Assembly: GCA_947459205.1 (NCBI GenBank)
Contig: CANHCR010000024.1
Location: forward strand, 1 to 35,847
DNA: 35,847 bases
DNA from: Caryophanales bacterium
GTDB taxonomy: Bacteria; Bacillota; Bacilli; Paenibacillales; CANHCR01
Direction: 5' to 3'
Shown here piece by piece: positions 1 to 6,925 of the stretch (positions are counted from its first letter, which is position 1; each line of letters begins with the position of its first letter). The translations under genes and the position numbers were made by a program. Under the pieces are notes generated by a model that saw only the letters and a list, made by a program, of their open reading frames with translations, was not told the DNA's origin and did no database searches.

Positions 1-800
1 AAGGTTGGGAAGACCGCATCAATAGCCCGCGGACATCAATCGAACAACAAAATGAACTGCGCATCCGCATCGCACAAAACCAGTATTATCTCGATAAAGA
101 TATCAATCCATCGACCGTAGGTGCGCCAACATTTGTCCGAGAGTTGATTGAAAACGCAACCACACTGTTACTGCCACTATTGGTGATGATCATCGCTGCT
201 GACATCGTTTCCTCAGAATATAGCGGCGGCACAATCAAAGTGTTGCTCACTCGCCCCGTACGACGCTGGCGGATTTTGATGAGTAAATTCATTACACTCA
301 TCCTTACCGTCTCACTCGTGTTGCTCATGTTCACCTGTATTGCTCTGCTCATTTCCGGTGCTATATTTGGCTTCGCAGGATGGGATGCGCCGATGCTAAC
401 CGGATTTACGCTCGATGGCAATCAACTCGACACCTCAGCCGTCACCATGTTGCCGACTTGGCAGTTTATTTTGATGGAACTCGGCCTTGCATGGGTCGTC
501 GCGATGACCGTCGCCACCATCTCGATGATGCTCTCTGTGCTCGTCCGCAGTACCGCAGCAGGCATGGGCATTATGCTCGCATTCCTCATCGCCGGGCTCA
601 TACTCACGGGACTCGTCGAATCGTGGGAAGGCGCCAAATACTTGTTCATGGTCAACCTCGACCTGATTGACTATTTAGAGGATGCCGAACCTCCTGTAGC
701 TGGCATGACACTCGGTTTTTCATTGAGCGTGCTAACCGCATGGTCATTGGCTGCACTGCTGATATCATTTCGAGTGTTCACAAAACGTGACGTTTTTTGA
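1..800 (+). CDS. ABC-2 type transporter permease, 5'-truncated by window
   Basis: The reading frame is open from base 3 with no start in frame near the edge, so the gene begins outside the window; the ATG at 144 is internal. The visible part is about 265 residues. It has a soluble segment, then about five hydrophobic spans, with the motif SSEYSGGTIKVLLTRPVRR after the first span. That motif, in which a permease cytoplasmic loop says 'YSGGTIK.LL..P..R', is typical of ABC-2 family membrane subunits (multidrug or peptide export, NatB/YxlG-like). Its ATPase partner is presumably upstream and not visible. The gene ends with TGA and the next gene starts 49 bp later. Substrate unknown. Confidence 0.85.
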   Translation, partial: GWEDRINSPRTSIEQQNELRIRIAQNQYYLDKDINPSTVGAPTFVRELIENATTLLLPLLVMIIAADIVSSEYSGGTIKVLLTRPVRRWRILMSKFITLILTVSLVLLMFTCIALLISGAIFGFAGWDAPMLTGFTLDGNQLDTSAVTMLPTWQFILMELGLAWVVAMTVATISMMLSVLVRSTAAGMGIMLAFLIAGLILTGLVESWEGAKYLFMVNLDLIDYLEDAEPPVAGMTLGFSLSVLTAWSLAALLISFRVFTKRDVF

Positions 801-849
801 TGAAAAATATGGCAACGATTCGCGAACGTAACAATCCGAGGTGCGACAT

Positions 850-1113
850 ATGAAACAACAACGAGAGTATACACAACAAGAAATCGATCGAATGGTTCAA
901 ATGGGCTGGGAGGACCGCACACCGTTTGAGGCGATTGAGCGACAATTTGGCATCTCGCACAACGATTTTATTAAATTCATGCGGTCACAGATGACGGCAA
1001 GTTCATTTCGCATGTGGCGTAAACGAATGAATGGTCGGCAAACAAAACATCAGATCTCACGGCCAACGGATGGCACGCGCTTTCGTTGCTCGCGGCAACG
1101 AGATGTTTATTGA
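850..1113 (+). CDS. TIGR03643/DUF2805 family protein
   Basis: An 87-residue basic protein. I chose ATG 850 over GTG 841 because GAGGTG (837-842) is placed correctly for 850. The block with MVQMGWEDRTPFEAIERQF, then FGISHNDFIKFMRS, then SSFRMWRKRMNGRQTKH is the signature of the DUF2805/TIGR03643 family: a helix-turn-helix-like fold followed by an Arg/Lys-rich tail. The family is found scattered through bacteria as small single-domain proteins. Its function is not established; a nucleic-acid-binding role is only an inference from the basic tail and HTH-like pattern. The last 15 residues look less conserved. Confidence 0.8.
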   Translation: MKQQREYTQQEIDRMVQMGWEDRTPFEAIERQFGISHNDFIKFMRSQMTASSFRMWRKRMNGRQTKHQISRPTDGTRFRCSRQRDVY

Positions 1114-1148
1114 TGACCGGAATATCTGACAGTTGAAGGAGAACGAAA

Positions 1149-1562
1149 ATGTCTAAACGTGTAAGTATTATTTGGTTACAGATCGCCTGCATCATCACGA
1201 TAGGGACGGGTGTCATTTGTGCACTTGCGAGTCATCCAGCGACAGAGGCTGCGTGGCTCTATTTGTTTGATTTGCTGAAATGGCCACTTGACGGGAACCC
1301 AGGCGCATTCGACTCGAACACGCGTGCCGTCAATGCCGTACTGGGCGGGACGATGGTCGGATGGGGACTGTTGATGCTGCTCCTTTCAAAAAAACAACTT
1401 CTGACGACGGTGCCTGGTTTGCCACGGTTCATGCTGATTGCTTTGTTCGCTTGGTTCATCGTGGACTGTACGGGATCGCTACTGGCTGACATTCCGGGCA
1501 ATGTGCTACTCAACATCGGCTTTCTCGGCTTGTTCGTGCCGCCGCTATGGGTGCTTCGCTAG
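1149..1562 (+). CDS. Small four-helix membrane protein, unknown function
   Basis: A 137-residue, strongly hydrophobic protein with a good ribosome binding site (AAGGAG about 8 bases before ATG). Four membrane spans are visible: residues about 7-27, 60-82, 90-110 and 117-135. The loop between spans 1 and 2 holds a Trp/Phe-rich stretch and the sequence NTRAVNAVLGGTMVGWGLLM leads into span 2, a pattern seen in uncharacterised small integral membrane proteins. No catalytic motif is recognisable. It stands alone between a DUF2805 gene and a lipoprotein gene, so context gives no function. Confidence 0.7.
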   Translation: MSKRVSIIWLQIACIITIGTGVICALASHPATEAAWLYLFDLLKWPLDGNPGAFDSNTRAVNAVLGGTMVGWGLLMLLLSKKQLLTTVPGLPRFMLIALFAWFIVDCTGSLLADIPGNVLLNIGFLGLFVPPLWVLR

Positions 1563-1614
1563 TTAGCAAAAACGCAACCAAGTATATGATTCGATTGGAA
1601 AGGTGGTATCGCCA

Positions 1615-1971
1615 ATGAGAAGATCTATCGGTGTGTTATTTTTGGTAGCTGCTATTTTATTATCATCAGCTTGCGGATCACATCCAGACCTGTCTTCGAA
1701 GAAAAATAAAGAACAATCGCAAGCGCTGTCACAAACGGTCGAGCACAACGATTATTCCGTCAAACTTCCAAAATCGTGGAAAGTAACGCGAGACAGCGAA
1801 GACAGTAACCCTACGCTTTATTTTGAGATTGAGCAGAAGGAAGCGGGCGGATTGTTTTTGGCGCGCTATGACAAATTGCAAGAACTGCCTGCAGACCGCA
1901 AAGAAATCAGGGATTTGCGCACTTCGAGCCATCAAGTGTACCAATATGAGACGAAGTATGAGACCGCATGA
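1615..1971 (+). CDS. Putative lipoprotein
   Basis: A 118-residue protein with a lipoprotein signal peptide: positive start MRRS, hydrophobic core, then lipobox LSSAC with the lipidated Cys at about residue 20. ATG 1615 is preferred over GTG 1603 because the AAAGGTGG ribosome binding site (1598-1605) overlaps the latter. The mature part begins with a Ser/Lys/Gln-rich linker, then a short segment (YSVKLPKSWKVTRDS) that resembles the opening strand of PsbP-like or similar lipoprotein beta-folds. At under 100 mature residues it is short for such domains, so it may be truncated or a distinct small family. It is followed by a terminator, so it is the last gene of its unit. Anchored outside the membrane; role unknown. 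Confidence 0.75.
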   Translation: MRRSIGVLFLVAAILLSSACGSHPDLSSKKNKEQSQALSQTVEHNDYSVKLPKSWKVTRDSEDSNPTLYFEIEQKEAGGLFLARYDKLQELPADRKEIRDLRTSSHQVYQYETKYETA

Positions 1972-2013
1972 TGAAGTAATCAATTTTTGCCATAGTAGAG
2001 GTTGCTTACATGT

Positions 2014-2054
2014 AAAACTCGTGGGAGTATATTTTCACTCCAACGAGTTTTTTT
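2014..2054 (+). terminator. Rho-independent terminator after lipoprotein gene
   Basis: Stem AAAACTCGT (2014-2022) pairs with ACGAGTTTT (2043-2051), with an inner GGGAGT/ACTCC continuation, and ends in a T-run. It separates the lipoprotein gene from the marR-catE unit. Confidence 0.88.
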
Positions 2055-2058
2055 GCGC

Positions 2059-2099
2059 TTGACACATATCTTTAAATAAAGTATCTTTAATTTAAGATA
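2059..2099 (+). promoter_or_regulatory. SigA-type promoter with MarR-type operator dyads
   Basis: TTGACA (2059-2064) and TATCTT (2082-2087) are 17 bases apart. Over the -10 lies TATCTTTAATTTAAGATA (2082-2099), an inverted repeat with one mismatched pair. A second, weaker TATCTTTA / TAAAGTA dyad (2067-2083) lies in the spacer. The form resembles the MhqR operator of Bacillus subtilis (TATCT...AGATA). The downstream gene is an MhqR-like MarR protein, so autorepression of the marR-catE-CDGSH unit is the natural reading. Confidence 0.75.
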
Positions 2100-2120
2100 A
2101 ATTCGATTGGAGTGCCACCG

Positions 2121-2549
2121 ATGCAAGATTCATTAAAATTATTTGTTGTTCTGCTGAAAGCGGCGAAGACGTTATCCGATCTGAGCATGCTGGATATGAA
2201 GAAGTACGGCATGTCTCCCTCAGAATTTAAAATCATCGAATTGTTGTACCACAAGGGAGCGATTCCGATTCAAAAGATTGCAGAGCGCATATTAATGAGC
2301 AGTGGCACAATGACGTTCAATATTGACAAGTTAGAAAAAAGACAGTTGCTACGCCGCGTGCCGTGCGCTAAGGATCGGCGGGTCATTTACGTCGAATTGA
2401 CGGAACAGGGCACGAAAACATTTCGAGATATTTTTGCGCACCATGCTGCTTATTTGGACTCGATCATGCAGTCACTAAGCACTGAAGAGAAGCAAACGGC
2501 GACCGAATTGCTGAAGAAATTAGGAAAAGGAGCCGCTGAGCAACGATGA
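2121..2549 (+). CDS. MarR family repressor, MhqR-like
   Basis: A 142-residue winged-helix regulator. The start at ATG 2121 is set by GGAG eight bases upstream; GTG 2112 is a poorer choice. Visible features: N-terminal dimerisation helix (SLKLFVVLLKAAKTL), recognition-helix region ILMSSGTMTFNIDKLEKRQL, and the wing with CAKDRRVIYVELTEQG, i.e. the conserved DRR motif of MarR proteins. It follows B. subtilis MhqR in its pattern (SLKLFVVL, ELLYHKG, PC.KDRR). MhqR represses quinone- and catechol-detoxifying genes. Its last codons overlap the CatE-like gene by 4 bases (ATGA), so the two are translationally coupled. The ligand here is inferred, not seen. Confidence 0.85.
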   Translation: MQDSLKLFVVLLKAAKTLSDLSMLDMKKYGMSPSEFKIIELLYHKGAIPIQKIAERILMSSGTMTFNIDKLEKRQLLRRVPCAKDRRVIYVELTEQGTKTFRDIFAHHAAYLDSIMQSLSTEEKQTATELLKKLGKGAAEQR

Positions 2550-3415
2550 ATTTTCACAAACCGCCCAGCACCTACGTTCGGCAACTTACATTAAAAGTGA
2601 GTGATCTCACGCGCTCCCTTCGCTTTTACGAGGAGATATTGGGGCTGAACGTTGTCGATCGTTCGAGCAACCGTGCTGACTTGGGCATCGCATCTGATGG
2701 CAAGGTGTTATTGGCGTTAACCCAACCAACTCAGACCACACCTTTGCAAGCGAATACAACTGGGCTATACCACTTTGCCATCTTGCTTCCAACACGTGAA
2801 GCGTTGGCACAAATGGTCATCCACTTGACGAACAGCGGTGTGCGGTTCGGCTCGTCCGACCATTTGGTGAGCGAGGCGCTATATTTATCGGACCCAGACG
2901 GCAACGGCATCGAGATCTATCGTGATCGCCCTCAGGAGGAATGGACTTGGAATAGCGACCAAGTGAAAATGACCGTGGATCCTTTGGATTTTGCTGATTT
3001 GCTGAGCGGCGTCGAGCCCGCCAATGAGTGGTCTGGTATGCCTGCGGGGTCCATCATCGGCCACATTCACTTACATGTAGCCGATATCTCAGAAAGTGAA
3101 CGTTTCTATCGAGACGGACTGCACTTTGATGTGATGACGCGCTATGGCGCACAGGCGTCATTCTTGGCGACAGGCGGTTATCACCACCATATCGGCATCA
3201 ATACGTGGCAAGGTGTCGGGGCATCGCCGCCGCTTCAGAGCAGTGTCGGTTTGCTTCATTTCACGTTAGCATTTCCAGATCAATCATCGCGCACGCAAGT
3301 CCTTGAGGATTTGGAACAGATTGGCGCGTCGGTGATGGCTCAAAATGGTGGGTTTCAAACCGTTGATCCAGCCGGCAATGTGATTGTACTCGACATCGAT
3401 CGTGAAGGGAGGTGA
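2546..3415 (+). CDS. Catechol 2,3-dioxygenase-like VOC protein (CatE type)
   Basis: A 289-residue protein made of two glyoxalase/VOC modules: residues about 8-130 (LTLKVSDLTRSLRFYEEILGL ... GNGIEIYRDR split over two strands) and about 170-285 (GHIHLHVADISESERFYRDG, then the HHIGINTW motif). Family members such as B. subtilis CatE are Fe(II)-dependent extradiol dioxygenases of about 285 residues that open catechol rings. His residues in YHFAIL, GHIHLHV and YHHHIGI and the Glu of IEIYRDRP are the candidate metal ligands. Co-transcription with an MhqR-like repressor supports a role in catechol or quinone detoxification. Substrate range cannot be read from the sequence. Confidence 0.85.
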   Translation: MNFHKPPSTYVRQLTLKVSDLTRSLRFYEEILGLNVVDRSSNRADLGIASDGKVLLALTQPTQTTPLQANTTGLYHFAILLPTREALAQMVIHLTNSGVRFGSSDHLVSEALYLSDPDGNGIEIYRDRPQEEWTWNSDQVKMTVDPLDFADLLSGVEPANEWSGMPAGSIIGHIHLHVADISESERFYRDGLHFDVMTRYGAQASFLATGGYHHHIGINTWQGVGASPPLQSSVGLLHFTLAFPDQSSRTQVLEDLEQIGASVMAQNGGFQTVDPAGNVIVLDIDREGR

Positions 3416-3420
3416 AAACG

Positions 3421-3501
3421 ATGGCGAAATGTCAATGTGGTCAAACGAAAAATGAAGAGGGCAATTGTGACGGTTCACACAACGATTTGAAGCAAAAATA
3501 A
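3421..3501 (+). CDS. 26-residue CDGSH iron-sulfur mini-protein
   Basis: A short reading frame with an excellent ribosome binding site (GGGAGGTG, 3408-3415, six bases before ATG) starts 5 bases after the CatE stop. The peptide begins MAKCQCGQTKN and has CDGSH at residues 16-20, giving Cys4, Cys6, Cys16 and His20. This is the C-x-C-x(n)-C-D-G-S-H ligand set of the CDGSH (mitoNEET-type) [2Fe-2S] family, which is normally 60 or more residues or a domain of larger proteins. A terminator follows 10 bases later, so it closes the operon. Binding of a 2Fe-2S cluster, probably as a dimer, is inferred. A link to redox sensing or to keeping the dioxygenase iron site active is speculation. Confidence 0.75.
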   Translation: MAKCQCGQTKNEEGNCDGSHNDLKQK

Positions 3502-3510
3502 TAAAAAGTC

Positions 3511-3554
3511 AAAGACTGGGTATAGGTGGAGCGTTCGCCTATATCCAGTCTTTT
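3511..3554 (+). terminator. Rho-independent terminator after marR-catE-CDGSH
   Basis: AAAGACTGGGTATAGG (3511-3526) pairs with CCTATATCCAGTCTTT (3538-3553) over 16 bases with one G-T pair, followed by T residues. Confidence 0.88.
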
Positions 3555-3614
3555 GTTGTCAAAAAAGATGTCAAGGTATTGTTACATTAGATGGGATGAC
3601 GAACGCAGTTTCTT

Positions 3615-3719
3615 ATGAAAGTTTGGCCCTTAGTCGGCAGAAAAGAAAGCCTTTGGGGCGATGCCACTTTCGTTTCTGTCAGTGGTTGGCCGGCAAACGG
3701 GCAAGCATGCCCGTTTTTT
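3615..3719 (+). repeat. Dispersed structured repeat, copy A
   Basis: About 105 bases homologous to 14005-14107 and 14108-14210 (reverse orientation) and more distantly to 32454-32559. In sense orientation: outer stem GTTTGGCC...GGCCGGCAAAC, an inner arm CAGAAAAGAAAG / CTTTCGTTTCTG, and a terminal hairpin ACGGGC...GCCCGT ending in TTTTTT. It lies beyond the terminator of the catE unit and overlaps the 3' end of the convergent phospholipase-like gene. Confidence 0.8.
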
Positions 3720-4643
3720 ATCTTGAATGTCCGGTATGTAGATGCAGTCGTGTGCGGTTTTTGCGATACCGAGTGGATCGCCGTCATAGTTCAGATTCGG
3801 CAAGGAGAGTGCTTTGTCCACGGTGCATGCAGCAGAAAACCATGAACGCAGGGATTCACATTGACTCTCAACGACCGCAGTGGCATTTTCGATAAGCGTC
3901 CAAACGGAAGCGTTCGATTTTTCAAAGGTGCAAGGATGATACCAAGTCGACTGTGTGCTATTCAAATAGTCGAACTTCGGCTGTAGGGGAGTGCGGAGCG
4001 ACATGGCGAGGATGATTGACATTGCATTTTTTCCAATAAATGAAGCGATTGGATGGTGCACCACGCGAAAAATCTCTCGCATGTGGATGGTGCCGTGTTG
4101 GAAATGGGTGTCAGAAATCGTTGGATAGGCGCGGTGATACAATTGACTAATGTTTTTCAACCAGTCGGCACGAAGATCGTATGTTTCGCTTGAGCGAAGC
4201 GTCCAATTGCTTGGCAGTTGTTCTACTAACTCAAGGTCCATCATCGATTCGTAGTGCGAGTGAAAGTTGCGATATGAACCGGATAATTCCCCAGAAGCAT
4301 CAAAGCCGCTGCGATAAAAGACGAAAGGGTGGATGATGCAATCGAGCACAAAATGGAGCATTGCGCCGATTATGTAGGTTCGATCAAGGTCACTTTGCGC
4401 CGCAAGTAGCAATGGCTGTAGCGCCTCATTCCCAGTTTGCGAATGTAAATGATGACCAAATGCATGCACATCTGATCGGTCCGTGCACGGCAACCAAGGT
4501 AATTTGCCGTAAAAGAAAAATGGATCGGGACCTTGCGTGCCCAACAAAAGCGCAGGTTCGTATCGTTGGATGAAAGGAAAATGTTGCGCAAGAAGGGGGA
4601 ACACTTTTTTTGCGAAATAAAGATGGGTTAGGTTCGCCGGCAT
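3630..4643 (-). CDS. Zinc-dependent phospholipase C-like protein
   Basis: A 337-residue protein with the His/Asp pattern of the zinc-dependent phospholipase C / S1-P1 fold (PF00882-like): MPANLTHLYFAKKVF at the start, GTQGPDPFFFYGKLPW at about residue 35, HAFGHHLHSQ at about 60, and GAMLHFVLDCIIHPFVFYRSG at about 95. These His and Asp residues are the likely metal ligands. Family members in Firmicutes are mostly uncharacterised cytoplasmic hydrolases. There is no signal peptide, unlike the secreted clostridial or B. cereus enzymes. The ribosome binding site GGAGGC is well placed. Oddity: about the last 30 residues (from roughly 308) are encoded by the antisense of repeat copy A, so the original C-terminus was probably different. 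Confidence 0.8.
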   Translation of the reverse strand: MPANLTHLYFAKKVFPLLAQHFPFIQRYEPALLLGTQGPDPFFFYGKLPWLPCTDRSDVHAFGHHLHSQTGNEALQPLLLAAQSDLDRTYIIGAMLHFVLDCIIHPFVFYRSGFDASGELSGSYRNFHSHYESMMDLELVEQLPSNWTLRSSETYDLRADWLKNISQLYHRAYPTISDTHFQHGTIHMREIFRVVHHPIASFIGKNAMSIILAMSLRTPLQPKFDYLNSTQSTWYHPCTFEKSNASVWTLIENATAVVESQCESLRSWFSAACTVDKALSLPNLNYDGDPLGIAKTAHDCIYIPDIQDKKRACLPVCRPTTDRNESGIAPKAFFSAD

Positions 4644-4886
4644 AGAGCCTCCTTATTGAAGCCTTTATCTTTGCCAAATATGCTTCGCGAACATTCTACC
4701 ATTGAAGACTGTTTTTTCTATCAGATGGTTATGTGTGAACCATTAAATTTTGTTCAATCATTGCCTGTTACTAATCGGAAGTTCTATCTTTTTTACAATT
4801 GCTACATATCATTCTTATACTCTCTTAATACCTGTTTATTATGATAGATTAGACAAACTATTTAATAGACTGGAGACACGCCCATT

Positions 4887-5819
4887 ATGGAACTAAGCGC
4901 CCCTTTCTGGCAAATCGCAAAATCAGCCTGCAAATTTTATCTGTCACAATGGTTTGTGAAAAAGTGGCGGAGAGACGCGATCCCTCTGCCATCGTCGGGT
5001 GCGCGCATGTTTGTTGATGTGCGTGAAAATCGCGGCCGTGCTCTGTTTATATTAGAGGGCCAAACCCAACCTCGCCTTCACCGTTTTTGGCAGCAGGCTG
5101 TTCACCAATGGCAACCGGATTATGTGCTCGATGTCGGTGTGAATTATGGGGAGTGCCTGTTTTCGGTCCGATATCCCGAGCATTGCCAAATCGTCGGCAT
5201 TGAGGCCAATCTTGCGCTGAAGCCATATATTGAGCGGTCAAAAAGCACCCATCCGAATCATCCTCAGATGCGTCTCCACTATGCGATTGCGTCCGACCAA
5301 GCGATGCAGCAACAGACATTTTACGTGAACAAGTATTGGTCCGGTATTTCATCGGCAGTGTCAGGTCGTCGGTTTTTCAAAAAAATGTATCAATCACATG
5401 TCGTCGATCAAATTACCGTGGATAGCATATGGAGCACACAACCGCTGGAAAACAGGAAACTACTGTTCAAAATTGATGTGGAAGGTTATGAACCGAAAGT
5501 GTTGGCGGGCATGAAAACGTTGATTCGCCGCTGTCCGCACATGCTTGGGTTTATTGAATTTGACAGCGACTACATTGAACGAGCGGGATACGAGGCGAAT
5601 CAGTTTTTACAAACGCTAAGTGCGGATTTTGAGGTGTACGCCTATCTGGCGAATGAGCGCTTGGTGCGGATTACCGGCTTCAAAATGGCGGAACTACAAC
5701 GAATTTTTGAAGCGAACAGCATCCACACCGATTTTGTCATCGTTTCGCCAAATATGCAGTGGCCGATCATGAACGAGTGGATCGAAACGGAGCATACGAT
5801 AAAACAAGCAACACAATGA
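4887..5819 (+). CDS. FkbM family methyltransferase
   Basis: A 310-residue protein with the class I SAM-dependent methyltransferase core of the FkbM (Methyltransf_21) family: motif I VLDVGVNYGE at about residue 80, acidic motif IVGIEANLALKP at about 108, and the family hallmark FKIDVEGYEPKVLAGM at about 197. FkbM proteins methylate hydroxyl groups on polyketides, sugars or glycans. No glycosylation or polyketide genes are nearby, so the substrate is unknown. TGGAGA about 10 bases upstream serves as the ribosome binding site. The first 25 residues are hydrophobic and aromatic but not a clear signal peptide. Its 3' end overlaps the convergent bdbC-like gene by 53 bases. Confidence 0.88.
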   Translation: MELSAPFWQIAKSACKFYLSQWFVKKWRRDAIPLPSSGARMFVDVRENRGRALFILEGQTQPRLHRFWQQAVHQWQPDYVLDVGVNYGECLFSVRYPEHCQIVGIEANLALKPYIERSKSTHPNHPQMRLHYAIASDQAMQQQTFYVNKYWSGISSAVSGRRFFKKMYQSHVVDQITVDSIWSTQPLENRKLLFKIDVEGYEPKVLAGMKTLIRRCPHMLGFIEFDSDYIERAGYEANQFLQTLSADFEVYAYLANERLVRITGFKMAELQRIFEANSIHTDFVIVSPNMQWPIMNEWIETEHTIKQATQ

Positions 5820-6189
5820 TAAGCACGAATGCGCTCAAGGCGAGAAACGGGATCGTGATGAAGCCGAACCAGTCGATGTAATCTTTGTTGCAGGGAATGC
5901 CTTTCGTGCACGGCATAAAACCGCCATAGCCAGGGATTTTTTGCAACAAATAGTGATGCAAGGCGATGACCGCACCGATGACGGCGAGCACGATTCCGTA
6001 CTTTCGCACGTTCCATTCCGCAAAAAACACAGCCATCCCTAAAATGACCGTCAACGGATACATCAGAATGCGCTGGTACCAGCACAACTCACACGGGATG
6101 TATCCGCGAATTTCGCTGAAATATAAACTACCGAGCGTCGCAATGACGGCGACCATCCACGCTCCATAGACCATCCATCTTTTTCCCAC
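5767..6189 (-). CDS. bdbC: Disulfide bond formation protein, BdbC/DsbB family
   Basis: A 140-residue membrane protein that passes electrons from the thiol oxidase BdbD/DsbA to quinone. Four spans are visible. The two cysteine pairs of the family are present: C33-E-L-C36 in IPCELCWYQR after span 1, and C94...C100 in the second outer loop. The start is GTG 6189; the ribosome binding site AAGGAG lies in the last codons of the bdbD-like gene, 9 bases before it, so the genes are coupled. An ATG at 6174 is possible but has no site. Partner: the BdbD-like protein just upstream. Quinone reduction at the outer membrane face is known for the family. Confidence 0.92.
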   Translation of the reverse strand: MGKRWMVYGAWMVAVIATLGSLYFSEIRGYIPCELCWYQRILMYPLTVILGMAVFFAEWNVRKYGIVLAVIGAVIALHHYLLQKIPGYGGFMPCTKGIPCNKDYIDWFGFITIPFLALSAFVLIIVLLVLSYAPFRSTRS

Positions 6190-6195
6190 GGCGTA

Positions 6196-6873
6196 TTACT
6201 CCTTCGCCTCGTCGATGATTTGCTGCATCGCATCTAAGTCGAACGGATCGTTGAGCGTCGTGCCATTGATAATAATCGTCGGAGTTCTTTGTACGTTAAA
6301 TTTTTGCACCAACTCGTCATCTCTCGCGACTCGTTTGACAATCCGCTCACTAGTCCACGATGCACGCCATGCGTCGACAGCCAGTTTCGGAGCCGCTTGC
6401 AACGCCACTTCGGTGACTACGTCTTCGGTAATCCACGCATCATCATGACTACTTTCAGGTTGGCGATCGTACAGCGATTTCACGTATGTCCAAAAAGCGT
6501 CAGGTTGCACGTCCCACAGCGCTTCCCCTGCCGTTGCCCCGAGTATCGATTCCTCGCCGTGAAAATTTGTATGGACGTAGGCCAACTTGGCCACACCACT
6601 GTCGATCCAACGCTTTTTCACTTCCGGATAAACGTACTGACTCCACGCTTTACAGGCTGGACATTTGTAGTCGGCGAACTCGATGATGGTCACTTTCGCT
6701 TGCGCGTCCCCTAAAATGGGTTGCTCCGCGAGGTCGCTAATGGGTGCAACGTTTTGTTGCGGTTGTTCATCGTTCGATGAGCCGGTCGCGAGAAAAATCA
6801 CTACCGCCGCGATGACGAGAATGACGGTTGAAAGGACGATCCATTTCATCGAACGTTCCTTTGATGAGGACAT
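6196..6873 (-). CDS. bdbD: Membrane-anchored thiol-disulfide oxidoreductase, BdbD/DsbA family
   Basis: A 225-residue protein with an N-terminal membrane anchor (residues about 10-30) and a thioredoxin-fold domain facing outside. The active site is C71-P-A-C74 in ADYKCPACKAW; the cis-Pro loop is R-T197-P198-T (QRTPTIIING). The helical insert lies at about residues 105-180. It introduces disulfides into secreted proteins and is re-oxidised by the BdbC partner encoded 6 bases downstream. Ribosome binding site AAAGGGAG is about 8 bases before the ATG at 6873. Length and layout match BdbD of Bacillus. A truncated hemoglobin gene lies 52 bases upstream on the same strand and may share the transcript. 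Confidence 0.92.
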   Translation of the reverse strand: MSSSKERSMKWIVLSTVILVIAAVVIFLATGSSNDEQPQQNVAPISDLAEQPILGDAQAKVTIIEFADYKCPACKAWSQYVYPEVKKRWIDSGVAKLAYVHTNFHGEESILGATAGEALWDVQPDAFWTYVKSLYDRQPESSHDDAWITEDVVTEVALQAAPKLAVDAWRASWTSERIVKRVARDDELVQKFNVQRTPTIIINGTTLNDPFDLDAMQQIIDEAKE

Positions 6874-6925
6874 AAATACAAGCTCCCTTTCTCACTGCTA
6901 TGATTGCTTACATTATACTAGAACA

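Noticed and set aside
1615-1971. Frameshifted longer lipoprotein
   Set aside because: No continuation of similar coding sequence was found in other frames before the terminator at 2014, so I left it as a short gene.
4656-4844. 62-codon plus-strand frame between the phospholipase-like and FkbM genes
   Set aside because: It starts inside the upstream gene's ribosome binding region, has no site of its own and no recognisable domain; the region is plain AT-rich intergenic DNA.
6196-6873. Possibility that this is YjbH rather than BdbD
   Set aside because: It has an N-terminal anchor, a CPAC site and a BdbC partner directly downstream; YjbH is cytoplasmic and lacks that pairing.
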